In this document: in pieces, positions 43,835 through 56,500 of the stretch
How positions within the stretch are numbered: position 1 is the first letter of the stretch
Layout of the letters: the number at the start of each line of letters is the position of its first letter
Assembly: GCF_019279795.1 (NCBI RefSeq)
Contig: NC_056738.1
Location: forward strand, 479,351,455-479,415,454
Direction of reading: 5' to 3'
DNA from: Protopterus annectens
Taxonomy: Eukaryota; Chordata; Ceratodontiformes; Protopteridae
DNA length: 64,000 nt
The notes under the pieces: generated by a model
The model's input: the letters and a program-made list of their open reading frames with translations, nothing else
Database searches by the model: none
Told to the model about the DNA's origin: nothing
Made by a program: the position numbers and the translations under genes

Positions 43835-45015
43835 GTGAAAACTGAAAAAGCTGAACTCAGAGCAGAAATGCTAGGGGCTGCTATAGCTGTCATAAGGAGA
43901 CATAGGCTACTTGCTGAGGGTGGTGACAATGCAGATGGTGCCAGACAACCCACAGTGAGGAGACGGAGAAGAGTGTACAGGCCCAGGGTCACTTACCATG
44001 GGTTACATGAGCTGGAGATAGTAGAGCGCTAAAGAGTGGACAGAGACCTCCTGCAGCAAATTGTCGAGCTGTGCAGGCCACGCCTCACACACAGAAGCAA
44101 CAGAGGGGAACCCATCCCAGTGGAAACCAAGGTATGTGTTGGCATAAGAATACTAGCAACAGGTACCTTCCAGAGACCGGTGATATGATGGGGATATCAC
44201 AGGCATCAGCCTCCAGGGTACTGCACCAGTTCCTGGATGCCATGTCAGCACATGTCGGTGATCATGTATATTTCCCCAATGCCCGTGAGGTATTGGCCAG
44301 CAATATGCGTCTCTTCCAGCAAATAGTGGAATACCCTGAGGTAGTGGGTGCAATAGACTGCATGCACAAACGCATCAAAGCACCAGCCGGTGAGTTGGGT
44401 AGGGCCTACATTAACCGCAAGGGCTTCCCCTTCATCAACTGCCAGGTCGTGTGTGATGCCCAGGGCATAATAATGAATGTGTGTGCTGGCTGCCCTGGGA
44501 GCTACCATGATTCCCATATCTGGCATTTGACGCAGCTGTACCAGACATTTGCCAATGGGGACATCCCACATGGACACATAGTGGGGGATGCAGGTTATGC
44601 ACTGGAGCCGTGGCTGATGACACCCATCAGAAACGCACACACACCTGAACAGGAACGCCATAATGGGGCACACGCACAAACACGTAATGTAATAGAGTGT
44701 GTGTTTGGACTGCTCAAGTCATGGTTCCGGTGTCTGGACACATCTGGTGGAGCCTTGCAGTACACACCAACTACATGTACCCAAATTGTCATGGTATGTG
44801 CTATGCTACATAATATGATCTTGCGAAAACAGCTGCAGCAGGACCAGCATAGGGCTGGGCCAAACAGCCCCCCACCATTGCCAAGGCCATCACAGGCAGA
44901 GCGTGACTTGGAGGAGGAACAACCTGAGCCTGCCCCAGTAGGCAGAAGGAGGCATGCCCAGTATGCCCTGGCTTTGGCAAAGAGGCAACGCATAGCACAT
45001 ACACTGGCTCAGTAG
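43835..45015 (+). pseudogene. HARBI1-like Harbinger transposase, nearly intact
   Basis: The N-terminal part (43,835-44,029; also open upstream of that) reads RRRRVYRPRVTYHGLHELEI, then a single TAA stop at 44,030-44,032. The same frame continues with RDLLQQIVELCRPRLTHRS to about 44,180, where a frameshift leads into the main frame (314 codons, 44,071-45,015). That frame holds the DDE nuclease: GAIDCMHKRIKAPAG (D96 of the frame), VCDAQGIIMNVCAGCPGSYH followed by D, GDAGYALEPWLMTP (D173) and TRNVIECVFGLLKSWFRCL (E209). All catalytic positions of the HARBI1 family remain. Activity would depend on a Myb-like partner, such as that encoded at 2.6-4.6 kb. One stop and one frameshift make this copy inactive unless they are sequencing errors. 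Confidence 0.85.
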
Positions 45016-45194
45016 GAACCGTGGGAATGATACCCCTCTCTGATTCACTCATATAATAACATGGATGCTTAAAATGACATAACCTGCTCTCAAACATGTA
45101 CAGGGAGTGTAATATGTGCATCCAACAGAGGCAGCCCTGCAGCATGACCTGAGGCATGAATGCCATGTGTTAAGCAATGTAACACCATGTAGTA

Positions 45195-46560
45195 TATGCA
45201 CACTTGAGGACCCTGACTAACATCCTACCCTCACCAAGCATGATGCCACAATATGACAATGAGATGATCAATTGCAATAGTTGGCTGAAGTATTGCAGTT
45301 AGTCAAAGGGGATCCAATGTGTGCCAGCCTGGGATGACATGCTGAGCATGACATGATGCTCCACCTGCTAGGGGTGGCGTGCACCTATCAGTCCAGGCCT
45401 TATGGATACTGGCAAAGGCTGTTGTTACCCACAGTGTGCCCTGAATAGGTAAGGCTCAAAACACAAACCCACCTCCATAGGTATCACAAGGGATAAGAAC
45501 CTAGATGTAATGCTACCCAATGCCAGAAGTCTAAACAGCAAGATGCATGCAGTCTAAACTCACCCAGTATGGAGAATGTTGATATCTGTCCTGCAACAGA
45601 AAACTGGGTCAAGGCTCACAACAGCACCCTAACACTACCAGGTTACACCTCATACTGTGCTGTACAGCTTCAAAACATGGAACAAGCTACAAAAGGAGGG
45701 TGACTAGCAATAATTGTCAAGGATAACCACACCCCCATGTTGGTACCACAACAAGAAGCAGCATGGACTAGCCATGGTCAAGCAACAGTGGCTAAAACTG
45801 CCTCCCAGTTTATAGCCTGCTACAGACTACTGTCCTAACACCAGGAACTGCACCTGGCCTATGTTGGAATACATGAATATATCAAGCCCTCCAAACCACA
45901 TTATATTGGGTGACTGAAAATACCCAGACATAGACTGGGAGCATTATACTAGCTCCAACACTGTAGGAGAAAAGTTCCTAGAATCCATAAACCAAAATGC
46001 CCAGGAACAACGTACCACTCCCACAAGAGGGGTAAGCATACTGGATGTGATAATCAGCAACATGGGTACTGGATGGCAAGATGAGAAGTGTATCCCTCAC
46101 TGGTAAGACCAGACCATAGAGTAATCACACTGGATATACACATCCTGACCACAGTCCCTGGCCAGAAAACCACAGTGAAAAACATGTGTAAAGCAAAAGT
46201 TGCACTCCTCCAAACTGATGTGGAATCCATTAAAGGCCCTGTGCAGGTGCAAAATATGGGCCACACCTCAGAATCTGTTATACAGGCATTCCATGAACAC
46301 TGCCAGGAATGCTTGGATTATGCAATCCCAAATAAAAACAAGACACAATGCCATACACGCAGGTATCTGGCATGCTGGACTCCAGCCATTACCAAACCAT
46401 TCAAGAGAATGAGGAAGCTACTACATGATAGAGCAAACATAAAAAGGGAAGTAATCACTGGTCAGTAGTATGGCAATAAAATATGTCCACACATACAATC
46501 CACTAAGGCCAGCTACAACAAGTTGAATCTGTGAATCCTGAGGCAATGTTACACCTGCCC
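45195..46560 (+). mobile_element. CR1/L2-type LINE, 5' half of a split copy
   Basis: It begins inside ORF1 near catcctaccctcaccaagca and continues into ORF2 endonuclease (about 45,480-46,470; e.g. VITLDIHILTTVPGQKTTVK from the frame at 46,088-46,468). It stops in the linker before the RT near 46,560. The missing continuation resumes at about 48,695 after another LINE. It is very decayed, with stops in every frame. Confidence 0.7.
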
Positions 46561-46636
46561 CAAGGACACAGACAACCCTCAACTCCCCCCAAGAAATACA
46601 AATATATGTGAGAGATTCAACTATTTATCCAAACCG

Positions 46637-47450
46637 GTGGCTGAGCTCCCTCAACTCAGTACTGTCAAAACTAGTCAGGAGGAAAAGGTAACCACACACA
46701 CCACAAACCCAGTCCCACATAGACCTATCACAACTGCAAACCAAAGACATAAACACAGAAAAACATTCCCGGAGGCCCTAATTACAAACACACCACACCA
46801 ACAGAGTCCTCCAAAGCAGTCACCCAAGCAACCACAACCTCCAAACATAGCACATGCAACACATAGTACACAAAGCTGGTGTGCCAAACAGTCACAGGCC
46901 AGAAGGAGAAACAACATGCCTGATACAGTTGTAATAGGTGACTCCATAGTCAGACACACTGCTGTCCCGCTCACCAGACTGAACAAGGGAAAGGGTACAG
47001 TAAGCTGCCTGTAGTACAATACGCCACATAACACAAGTACGCAGGTCACCCCAAAGCAAGTAGAAATATGATGCAGTCATTGTCCATGCTGGCATGAATG
47101 ACCTGAGATGTACCTCCCTGGACTACATGAAAAGAGACATAGATGAGCTCTCCGATTATGTAGTCCAGGCCGGTATGACACTGACCGTTTGCAGCATCCT
47201 ACCCTCACCAAGAATGATGCCACAGTACAAACACAGAATGATCAGTTTTAACAAGTGGCACAATTACTGGTGTCATTCCAAGGGGATCCGATGTCTGTCT
47301 GCTTGGGATGTCATGCTTGACAAGCCAGGCTGCTGTTCCAGGGATGGCTTGCACCTGTTACCCCTGGGCATCTGGATATTGGATAAGGCTTTTGCCACCT
47401 CCATAGAGCCATTCGTAGGCAAGGCTGAAAAGACTAACCCACCACCCTAG
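46637..47450 (+). pseudogene. LINE ORF1 with SGNH esterase-like domain
   Basis: Two frames (46,637-47,014 and 47,094-47,450) make one protein broken by a frameshift near 47,015-47,060. The first has a Pro/Thr/Gln-rich N-terminal part and then DTVVIGDSIVRHTAVPL, with the GDS nucleophile block. The second region has VIVHAGMNDL, corresponding to the GxND block, and CCSRDGLHLLPLGIW, corresponding to the DxxH block. These are the SGNH hydrolase motifs found in ORF1 of many CR1/L2 LINEs, where the protein binds nucleic acid and the esterase role is unclear (family knowledge). The Ser, Asn, Asp and His positions are all present despite the frameshift. Confidence 0.75.
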
Positions 47451-47856
47451 AAAATATAAGTGGAAAGAAACATAAGGGTAATGCTGACCAATGCCAGATG
47501 TGTAAACCACAATATGCATGCTCCCAAGGCCTTCCCCAGTATGGAGAACATCGATGTCCATGCAGTGACAGAAATCTGCTGCAAGCCTCCTGACAGCACA
47601 CCAGCACTACCAGGTGATACCTCATATCATGCGTTATGGCCCCAAAACCTGGACCAAAACATAAAAGAAGGGGGAGTATCCATATTCAGCACAGACACCC
47701 ATACATCCAGGTAACTGACAATGCACAAAGCATCAGAGACCACCCATGTGCACCTAACTGTAGGCAAAACTGCTGTACAGTCTGTAGCATGCTACAGACC
47801 ACACTCTCACACACAGAAACCCCACCCAGCCATCCTGAAGACACTGGACAATATGA

Positions 47857-48576
47857 ATGTCCCACCAAATACCAAACAAGGTACTCACAAATTACCACAT
47901 AGGTGGTAAACCATTATGTATGGAAGGAGTAATCAGGGACCTAGGGACACAAGTGGACAGTAACCTGTTATGTGACACTCACATTGCCAATCTGGCTAGG
48001 AAGACTGTCTATATTGGACACCGTATCATGAAAGGATTCACATCTACGTCAACAGAGGTCATTGTGCCCCTATAATGTTCTCTTATCAGACCCATAATCT
48101 AGTACAATGCCTCATTTGGGATGTACCTTACCTGACACCTGCAGCAGTTAGAAAGACCTCAAAGGTACCTCACCAAGAGGATTAAGGGTCTCAGATATAT
48201 GTCATATGCTGCCTGGCTGTAGACACACCAGCTGAATGCAGTGACATACTGCCTACACAGAGGCATTGTATGCCTGTTGTACAAGGCCATGTCCAACACA
48301 GGAGTAATGGACATGCTCCACCCCAGAAAACCCAAAGCCATCGGAGCTGTGAGAGTGCGAGATGTCAACCTCAACACATAATGAAATAGGATGTGCTGGA
48401 GGGACAGATACATAACCCAGAGGCTCCCTACACCCTGGAACAGAATCCCACTCCATGTTAGGCAGAGCCCCTCATTGACACTCTTCAACAGGAATCTTGC
48501 CAAGTGGATGGATGATCATAGATGTACACTGGGGGTCTTCACTGTGTCACGTCCAGACAGAGGCACAGTAAAGTAA
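47857..48576 (+). pseudogene. LINE ORF2 C-terminal RT fragment
   Basis: Starts NYHIGGKPLCMEGVIRDLGT, then DTHIANLARKTVYIGHRIMK and GFTSTSTEVIVPL (stop near 48,073). The frames then shift to a CW-RDRYITQRLPTPWNRIPLH block and end near DRGTVK. It matches residues after the catalytic centre of sister copies, so the active site is missing. Confidence 0.8.
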
Positions 48577-48694
48577 ATCATAAATGGCCATAATATTCAC
48601 TTAGCAAGGGGTGGCGAAAGCCACGCACACTCTGGCTAGGCTTATAAATGCCCTAGGGTGGATAGTCTAGTATGAACCTATGAAGATACAAATT

Positions 48695-50540
48695 GTACAG
48701 GACATTAAGAATAATCACAAGGCTTTCTCAACTGATGGTAGGAACCTTGTTGGGAATTCACAGATATGCTCTGAATCACTCAAATATTACAAATAACATA
48801 TCAAACACACACACATATTGCCAACATACAACCTGACAGGTGCAGTGCAAACCCCCCCTCCCCCGAATGCAAAATATCTATCCCAGCAGACTGCTGGCCC
48901 CCTGACATTGCAGATGCTGAGGTAACAGCCAGCATCTGCAAAGCAAAACACACAGCAGCAATGGTATGAGATGGTGTCCTGGGCTGAGTCCAACATGGAC
49001 TTCAAGAAGAATGGAATGCCAAATCACACTACTGCTCAATGTCAGCCTTACCACAGGATATGTACCCAAAGAGCAGTGTACAACAACAGTGGTCCTTCTC
49101 AACATAGGTGTTGCCTGAATGGATACTGCAAACTACCACCCCAGAATCCTGACAAGCTTGGTCTGCACAGCTATGGAAAGGATCAGCATGTACCGCAGAC
49201 ATAAAGATATTGGGGACCTACTTACACCGGACCCTACCCAGTGTGGCTTTCTTAAGTGCAGATCCTGCCCCTTAAACATGTTTGACTCATTTGAAACAGT
49301 CATTAAGGTCATTGATGAGGGCAATGTGGTCAGATGCACAATATTTGTTCATTATAGATAGGCTCACCAGCTTAAATATAAACCCCTATGTCAGTAGAGG
49401 GGTTGCAAACCAGACCAAGGACAGAACTGACATGGTCAGACATGCTGCAGCCATGTCAGACTACAAACCAGATATAACTGGCATCCCACAAGGCTTGGTC
49501 CTGGGACCTCCCTCGTTTGGTATATATGTCCCATAGGTACTGGCCAACATGGAAGGACTGTGTCTGAACATGTTTGCAGAGGACTACAAACTGGCCACCA
49601 TATCTGACCATCCAGCTGACACAAGCATCCCACAAAAGGGCCACATAGAAACAGACAACTGGTGCCATAGCCATGTCAGCAAGCTAATTGCAGAAAAGTG
49701 TACAGTCAACCCCTGTGGATATACAGTAAGTGCCCACCAATTACCACATAGATGTTAACCCATTAAGTACTTAACATGTAATGAGAGACCTGGGGACACA
49801 AGATGATAGATATCCTGCATTGGACAAACGTGGCTGTAGTGGTTACAGAAACATACCATATACCCACCTATCATGAAGGCTGTCAGATCTAGATAAGGGG
49901 AGGTCATTGTGGTTCTGCAGTCATCCTTCATCAGCGTTACAATTGACTACAATAGCCCCTGTGGGATGTACCTCAACAGACACCTCCATCAACTGTAAAG
50001 TCCCCAAAAGTACCTCACCAGGAGTATCAAAGAGCTTGAACAGATGCCATGTGTTGCCTGATTAAACAAACTGCAGCTCCACACACTGCCATACTGCCCA
50101 CCCAGAGGCAAGCTGTGCCTGATGTATAAAGCCATGTCCAAGCTGGAATCAATGAACATGCTGCACAATCTGAATGGCAGTGAGTTATGCACATGAGAGA
50201 CCTGAACCCCAGCACTGACATACATAGGACAAGCTGTACTGAATGATCCATAACACAGAAGCCACCCCCACTCATGAGTAAACTCCCAGTACAGGTTAGC
50301 CAGAGAGTCACTCATCGACTCTCCTCAAGAGGAATCTTGATGAGTGGATGGGAGATGGTAGGTTTTCCCTGAGTATCACTGTTATGTCATGGGTAGACGG
50401 AGGCACAGTATACTAACCATGACATATGTCATGGCAAACTCCACTTACAATGTGTGTCGAAGGACAAACACACTCTCCGACTAGCATTAGAAATGGCCTA
50501 GGGCACATCGCTAGTGTTTGCCAATGTACACCTATGTTGT
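48695..50540 (+). mobile_element. CR1/L2-type LINE, 3' half of the split copy
   Basis: It starts in the linker (KNNHKAFS-like, 48,705-48,725), followed by decayed RT in several frames: ILTSLVCTAMERI, DLLTPDPTQCGFLKCRSCPL, GIPQGLVLGPPSFGIYVP, FAEDYKLATI and SKLIAEKCTVNP. The 3' end near 50,450-50,540 has gtgtcgaaggacaaacac and tttgccaatgtacacctatg. It joins in order with the 45,195-46,560 piece. Confidence 0.75.
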
Positions 50541-51314
50541 GGAATACACTACCAATGTTGGACAAGCCTGGTTTAAGTAGTTCATATCTGAACATAATGC
50601 AACATGGTCAGATGTGCACAACTGGCCCCTAACCAGGCTGTTGTGCTCACTATGAAAATGTAAAGCAGTGACAGGACTAAAGGCCAGGATACTGTCCACC
50701 ACAGTGAAAGTACTGAACCAGTACACTATATGGTACTACAGTGTTAGGTCAGTATGAAAGGATGTTGACAACTGTATGTAAAGTATCCCATGCAAACCCT
50801 GCAGGCACAGTATAATCCCTGTTGTGTTCAGACACAAAGCAGTTGGACAGTAACTACACAACATGACACACAACATAAACGTGAGATATTGTTGAAGTTC
50901 ACACTCATCCACAAATGTGGTGGGCTGCAGAGTTCAACATATGGAAAGCTCACACTGGGCATGCTCGCACACTTTGATAAATGAGACATATGTCAGACAA
51001 CATGCCATGGGAAGCCTGAACTGGGCATGCTCACACACTTAGGCCAAATCTCAGTTTAGCAGTTGGCCACACATATCTGGTATTTGTACGTGTTATTCCA
51101 GGAACCAACCACATTACAGCAATCTGCCCAGTGCACACAGTTAAATGACTACAGAGACATATGTGATATAGTGGATCCCTCCCATATTCAAACATCTTCC
51201 ACAGATAAACAAGTTGTTCATAGAAACAGGGAATGCTATGGCAATAAAGACCTGCAAACAGTCTATCAGCAACAAATATTGTGCATCTGACAATTAAACA
51301 TATGGGTGTAGAGG
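50541..51314. other. no recognisable gene
   Basis: A duplicated motif tgggcatgctcgcacac / tgggcatgctcacacac occurs near 50,957 and 51,020. Nothing else was identified. Confidence 0.5.
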
Positions 51315-52180
51315 TCAACACTAGGCTGTTTGCCCTAGGGAATGACAGCTTAGCCAGAGTGTGCTTGGCCTGCCTCCCCAGTACAGTAGGCTACTGTGCC
51401 ACTGTAAAGTAGGTCACATAAGGCACCGTGTGAGGCTAGTGTGCTGTGCCTCTGTCAAGCAGGGACACAGTGGAAATCCCAGGGGTTGAATTTGCTAAGC
51501 CACATCCATGTTGTTGGTGTGTGCTGGAAGAGGGTTGCTGAGGACCTCTAACAGTAAGTGGGCGTCAATAACAGACTGAGGGGAGCCTTATCTGCATTGT
51601 CTGGACAATTACACTGTCAACACTTTGTCGTGATGATTATGAGGGATTGAAGTGTCGTGCCAGTACTGTTCAGAGATGTCCTCCCTCTGTGGGCTACTGC
51701 TCTGCAATGTATTAGCTCACTCTGTCTGTTGGACAGCTCATATATGGCTGGTGTACACCTGACAGGTGTCCTGTTGTGGAGCAGTCATGGGTATATTTGG
51801 GATAGCATGATCACTGCAAACCTTCCACGTGCTCATAGAATGCAATTGTCAAGGATTATGCAGAGTGGCCTGTATACTCCCCCAGCATGGGTCCTTTGAA
51901 GTCTTCCACCCCAGTCTTCACAAGTGTAAAGTCTGCTTTTGATAAATACACTTTGTTTGCAGTGACAACCTTGACTGGGGGTGGGGATGGGATATGGATG
52001 TCCAGGGAAAGGTGGGTATGGCCAGATATCAACAATGGCGGTCTACCTCTGGTGTGGAGCAGTGAGTACCCATGTTGCAGATGGTCAGGTGCAATATGTA
52101 TTCCCCCTTGTGGCTGTGGTGAGTGGTCCTGCCATAGCACATGGACTCACAAATTGTAGTGGATGTAGGGTAATGTTTTA
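51315..52180 (-). mobile_element. CR1/L2-type LINE fragments, minus strand
   Basis: 51,315-51,490 is the 3' end in reverse (aggctgtttgccctaggg, tgtgctgtgcctctgtcaag). 52,140-51,860 on the minus strand corresponds to the ORF2 endonuclease region (SLDIHIPSPPPVKVVTANK, KADFTLVKTGVEDFKGP), matching ITLDIHILTTVPGQKTTVK and KVALLQTDVESIKGP at 46.1 kb. The RT between them is missing. It directly precedes the satellite array. Confidence 0.65.
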
Positions 52181-52399
52181 GAGGCCTGAGTAGTTCCCAC
52201 ACACAACATACCTGTACGTGACGTTAACAACTGGGATGGTGTATGTGAACACCTGCATATCTTGGCACTGTTCCCAGGGAAGCAAAGTGTGTGTCCTGGA
52301 TGTGGGAGGGGTGGTCCGAACTGGTTGTGTTGTGTGTTACAGGTCCTGTGGTCATGAAGCATGGTATAGAACATAACCTGCCAGTGCGATGTGCACATC

Positions 52400-53560
52400 T
52401 GACCCTGAAGTAGGTGGCTGCAAATGCATATATATGCTATCCCCCACCTGACAGGTAGTACTAGATGTACATACCTCTGTAGAAATAATGATTTCAGCAC
52501 CCTATAAATACTGCAGGTGCATAACAGATGCTTAGTAATTTGGATAGTGTGCTCTGCTAATGCGTCTCTTTCAAGTGTCATAATATAGTTAGGTAGGGGT
52601 TTGAATCCTGCAAATCCTCAGTGTGGGTGAGCGGGGTTGGTTTGTGTGAAGGAAATGTCCCTTTTGGCAACTGGGAAAACACACTACAGGATGCACATTC
52701 CCCTTTCTAAACACTGATGATGTCAGCACCCTATAAGTAAAGCAGGAGAAGGGAAACCTCCCAGTAATGCAAATAGCAAGCTCTGCTAATACGTCCGTCT
52801 CAAGTGTCATAACATAGTTAGGTAGGAGTTTGAGTTCTGCAAATGCTCAGTGTGTGTGGAGGGGGGTTAGTGTGTGTGCAATTTTGTATGAAAGAAATGT
52901 CCCTTTTGGCAACTAGGAGAACACAGTACAGGATGCACATTCCTCTTTCTAAACACTGATGATGTCAGCGCCCTATAAGTAAAGCAGGAGAAGGGAAACC
53001 TCCCAGTAATGTCAATAGCATGCTCTGCTAATGTGTCGGTCTTGCGTGTCATAACATAGGTAAGTAGGGGTTTGAATCCTGCAAATCCTCAGTGTGTGTG
53101 GTGGGGGGGTAAGTGTGTGTGCAATTTTGTATGAAAGAAATGTCCCTTTTGGCAACTAGGAGAACACACTACAGGATGCACATTCCTCTTCCTAAACACT
53201 GATGATGTCAGCACCCTATAAGTAGAGCAGGAGAAGGGAAACCTCCCAATAATGCAAATAGCGCACTCTGCTAATGCATCAGTCTTGTGTTCCATAGCAT
53301 AGTTAGAGAGGGGTTTAAATCCTGCAAGTGTTTGGATGAGGGTGGTTAGTGTGTGTGAAAGAAATGTCCATTTTGGCAACAAGGAGAACACACGACAGGA
53401 TGCACATTCCCCTTTCTAAACACTGATGATGTCAGCACCCTATAAGTAAAGCAGGGGAAAGAAAACCTTCCAGTAATGCGAATAGCATGCTCTGCTAATG
53501 CATCTGTCTTGTGTGTCATAACATAGTTAAGCAGGGGGTTGAATCCTATAAATGGCAAGT
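52400..53560 (+). repeat. older tandem units (228-241 bp) with tRNA-like core
   Basis: About five head-to-tail units. The B-box-like ggggtttgaatcctgcaaa recurs at about 52,598, 52,828 (diverged), 53,069, 53,309 and 53,537 (intervals 230, 241, 240 and 228). Upstream of it in each unit is agc.tgctctgctaatgcgtct, which resembles a tRNA D-arm and A box. The rest of the unit (gtcccttttggcaac, ctgatgatgtcagcacccta, cctcccagtaatgcaaat) is recognisably ancestral to the 273-bp satellite that follows. Confidence 0.85.
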
Positions 53561-56500
53561 GTGTGTGGAAGTAGGGTGTATGCAATTATATGTGTGAGAG
53601 AACTGACCCTTTTGCCAACCAGTACAACACACCAGCTGCTGCATATGTATACAATTATATGTGTGAGAGAACTGACCCTTTTGCCAACCAGTACAACACA
53701 CCAGCTGTTGCATATTCCAATCTCTACACAGAGATGATGGTAGCACCCTACAAGTACAGCGGAAGAGGCCAAATCTCCAAGTAATGCAAATAGCATGCTC
53801 TGCTACTGCATCTCTCACTGCTGTCATAGCACAGTTAGTTATGGCTTTGAATTCCACACATGCCACGTGTTGTTTTGTCACACAGAATGCCCATGTGTGT
53901 GGGGGTGGAGGTAGGGTGTGTGCAATTATATGTGTGAGAGAACTGACCCTTTTGCCAACCAGTACAACACACCAGCTGCTGCATCTTCCAATCTCTACAC
54001 AGAGATGATGTTAGCACCCTACAAGTACAGCGGAAGAGGCCAAATCTCCCAGTAATGCAAATAGCATGCTCCGCTACTGTGTCTCTCACTACTGTCATAG
54101 CACAGTTAGTTATGGCTTTGAATTCCACACATGCCACGTGTGTTTTTGTTACACAGAATGCCCATGTGTGTAGTAGGTGGAAGTAGAGTGTATGCAATTA
54201 TATGTGTGAGAGAACTGACCCTTTTGCCAACCAGTACAACACACCAGCTGCTGCATATGTATGTAATTATATGTGTGAGAGAACTGACCCTTTTGCCAAC
54301 CAGTACAACACACCAGCTGCTGCATATTCCAATCCCTCCACAGAGATGATGTTAGCACCCTATAAGTACAGCGGAACAGGCCAAATCTCCCAGTAATGCA
54401 AATAGCACGCTCTGCTACTGCGTCTCTCACTACTGTCATAGCACAGTTAGTTATGGCTTTGAATTCCACACATGCCACATATGTTTTTGTCACACAGAAT
54501 GCCCATGGGTGTGTGGGGGGGTGGAAGTAGGGTGTATGCAATTATATGTGTGAGAAAACTGACCCTTTTGCCAACCAGTACAACACACCAGCTGCTGCAT
54601 ATTTCAATCTCTACACAGAGATGATGTTAGCACCCTACAAGTACAGCGAGAGAGGCCAAATCTCCCAGTAATGCGAATAGCATGCTCTGCTACTGCGTCT
54701 CTCACTACTTTCATAGCACAGTTAGTTATGGCTTTGAATTACACATATGCCACGTGTGTTTTTGTCACACAGAATGCCCATGTGTGTGGGGGGGTGGAAG
54801 TAGGGTGTATGCAATTATATGTGTGAGAGAACTGACCCTTTTGCCAACCAGTACAACACACCAGCTGCGGCATATTCTAATGTCTACAAAGAGATGATGT
54901 TAGCACCCTACAAGCACAGCGGAAGAGGCCAAATCTCACAGTAATGCAAATAACACCCTCTGCTACTGCGTCTCTCACTACTGTCATGGCACAGTTAGTT
55001 ATGGCTTTGAATTCCACACATGCCACGTGTGTTTTTGTCACACAGAATGCCCATGTGTGTGGGGGGGGTGGAAGTAGGGTGTGTGCAATTACATGTGTGA
55101 GAGAACTGACCCTTTTGCTAACCAGTACAACACACCAGCTGCTGCATATTCCAATCTCTACACAGAGATGATGTCAGTACCCTACAAGTACAGCGGAAGA
55201 GGGCAAATCTCCCAGTAATGCAAATAGCATGCTCTGCTACTGCGGCTCTAACTACTGTCATAGCACAGTTAGTTATGGCTTTGAATTCCACACATGCCAC
55301 GTGAGTTTTTGTCACACAGAATGCCCATGTGTGTGGGAGGGGTGGAAGTAGGGTGTATGCAATTATATGTGTGAGAGAACTGACCCTTTTGCCAACCAGT
55401 ACAACACACCAGCTGCTGCATATTCCAATCTCTACACAGAAATGATGTTAGCACCCTACAAGTACAACGGAAGAGACCAAATCTCCCAGTAATACAAATA
55501 GCACGCTCTGCTACTGCGTCTCTCACTACTGTCATAGCACAGTTAGTTATGGCTTTGAATTCCACACATGCCACATGAGTTTTTGTCACACAGAATGCCC
55601 ATGTGTGTGGGGGGGTGGAAGTAGGGTGTATGCAATTATATGTGTGAGAGAACTGACCCTTTTGCCAACCAGTACAACACACCAGCTGCTGCATATTCCA
55701 ATCTCTACACAGAGATGATGTTAGCACCCTACAAGTACAGCGGAAGAGGCCAAATCTCCCAGTAATGCAAATAGCATGCTCTGCTACTGCATCTCTCACT
55801 ACTGTCATAGCACAGTTAGTTATGGCTTTGAATTCCACACATGCCACATGTTGTTTTGTCACACAGAATGCCCATGTGTGTGGGGGGGTGGAAGTAGGGT
55901 GTATGCAATTATATGTGTGAGAGAACTGACCCTTTTGCCAACCAGTACAACACACCAGCTGCTGCATATTCCAATCTCTACACAGAGATGATGTTAGCAC
56001 CCTACAAGTACAGCAGAAGAGGCCAAATCTCCCAGTAATGCAAATAGCATGCTCTGCTACTGCATCTCTCACTACTGTCATAGCACAGTTAGTTATGGCT
56101 TTGAATTCCACACATGCCATGTGTTTTTGTCACACAGAATGCCCATGTGTGTGGGGGTGGAGGTAGGGTGTGTGCAATTATATGTGTGAGAGAACTGACC
56201 CTTTTGCCAACCAGTACAACACACCAGCTGCTGCATATTCCAATCTCTACACAGAGATGATGTCAGCACCCTACAAGTACAGCGGAAGAGGCCAAATCTC
56301 CCAGTAATGCAAATAGCATGCTCTGCTACTGCGTCTCTCACTACTGTCATAGCACAGTTAGTTATGGCTTTGAATTCCACACATGCCACGTGTTGTTTTG
56401 TCACACAGAATGCCCATGTGTGTGGGGGTGGAGGTAGGGTGTGTGCAATTATATGTGTGAGAGAACTGACCCTTTTGCCAACCAGTACAACACACCAGCT

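Larger units (their letters stand above)
42472..45190 (+). mobile_element. PIF/Harbinger element, left end with transposase
   Basis: It starts with tgggcaggattcacaaaggc, matching the terminus at 5,923. The end is preceded by taa, which fits the 3-bp T(W)A target of Harbinger. Subterminal hairpins include tccgtgtaagagac (42,558-42,571) with its exact complement (42,582-42,595) and gtactcagtt/aactgagtac near 42,713-42,735. A degenerate tandem stretch of gtgtaag/gtgtgag words runs 43,380-43,610. The transposase follows on the plus strand. No right terminus is found; sequence passes into a LINE near 45,195. Confidence 0.75.
46560..48694 (+). mobile_element. CR1/L2-type LINE inserted into another LINE
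   Basis: It holds ORF1 (46,637-47,450), the first part of ORF2 endonuclease (about 47,460-47,850), then a jump to the RT C-terminal region (47,857-48,576) and a complete 3' end with hairpin gtggcgaaagccac (48,611-48,624), ggctaggcttataaatgccc and atgaacctatgaag. Most of EN and RT is deleted internally. The left boundary is approximate. Confidence 0.75.

Noticed and set aside
44245-45166. Minus-strand frames of 121-144 codons over the transposase
   Set aside because: Antisense shadows of the Harbinger transposase, whose motifs and frame are clear on the plus strand.
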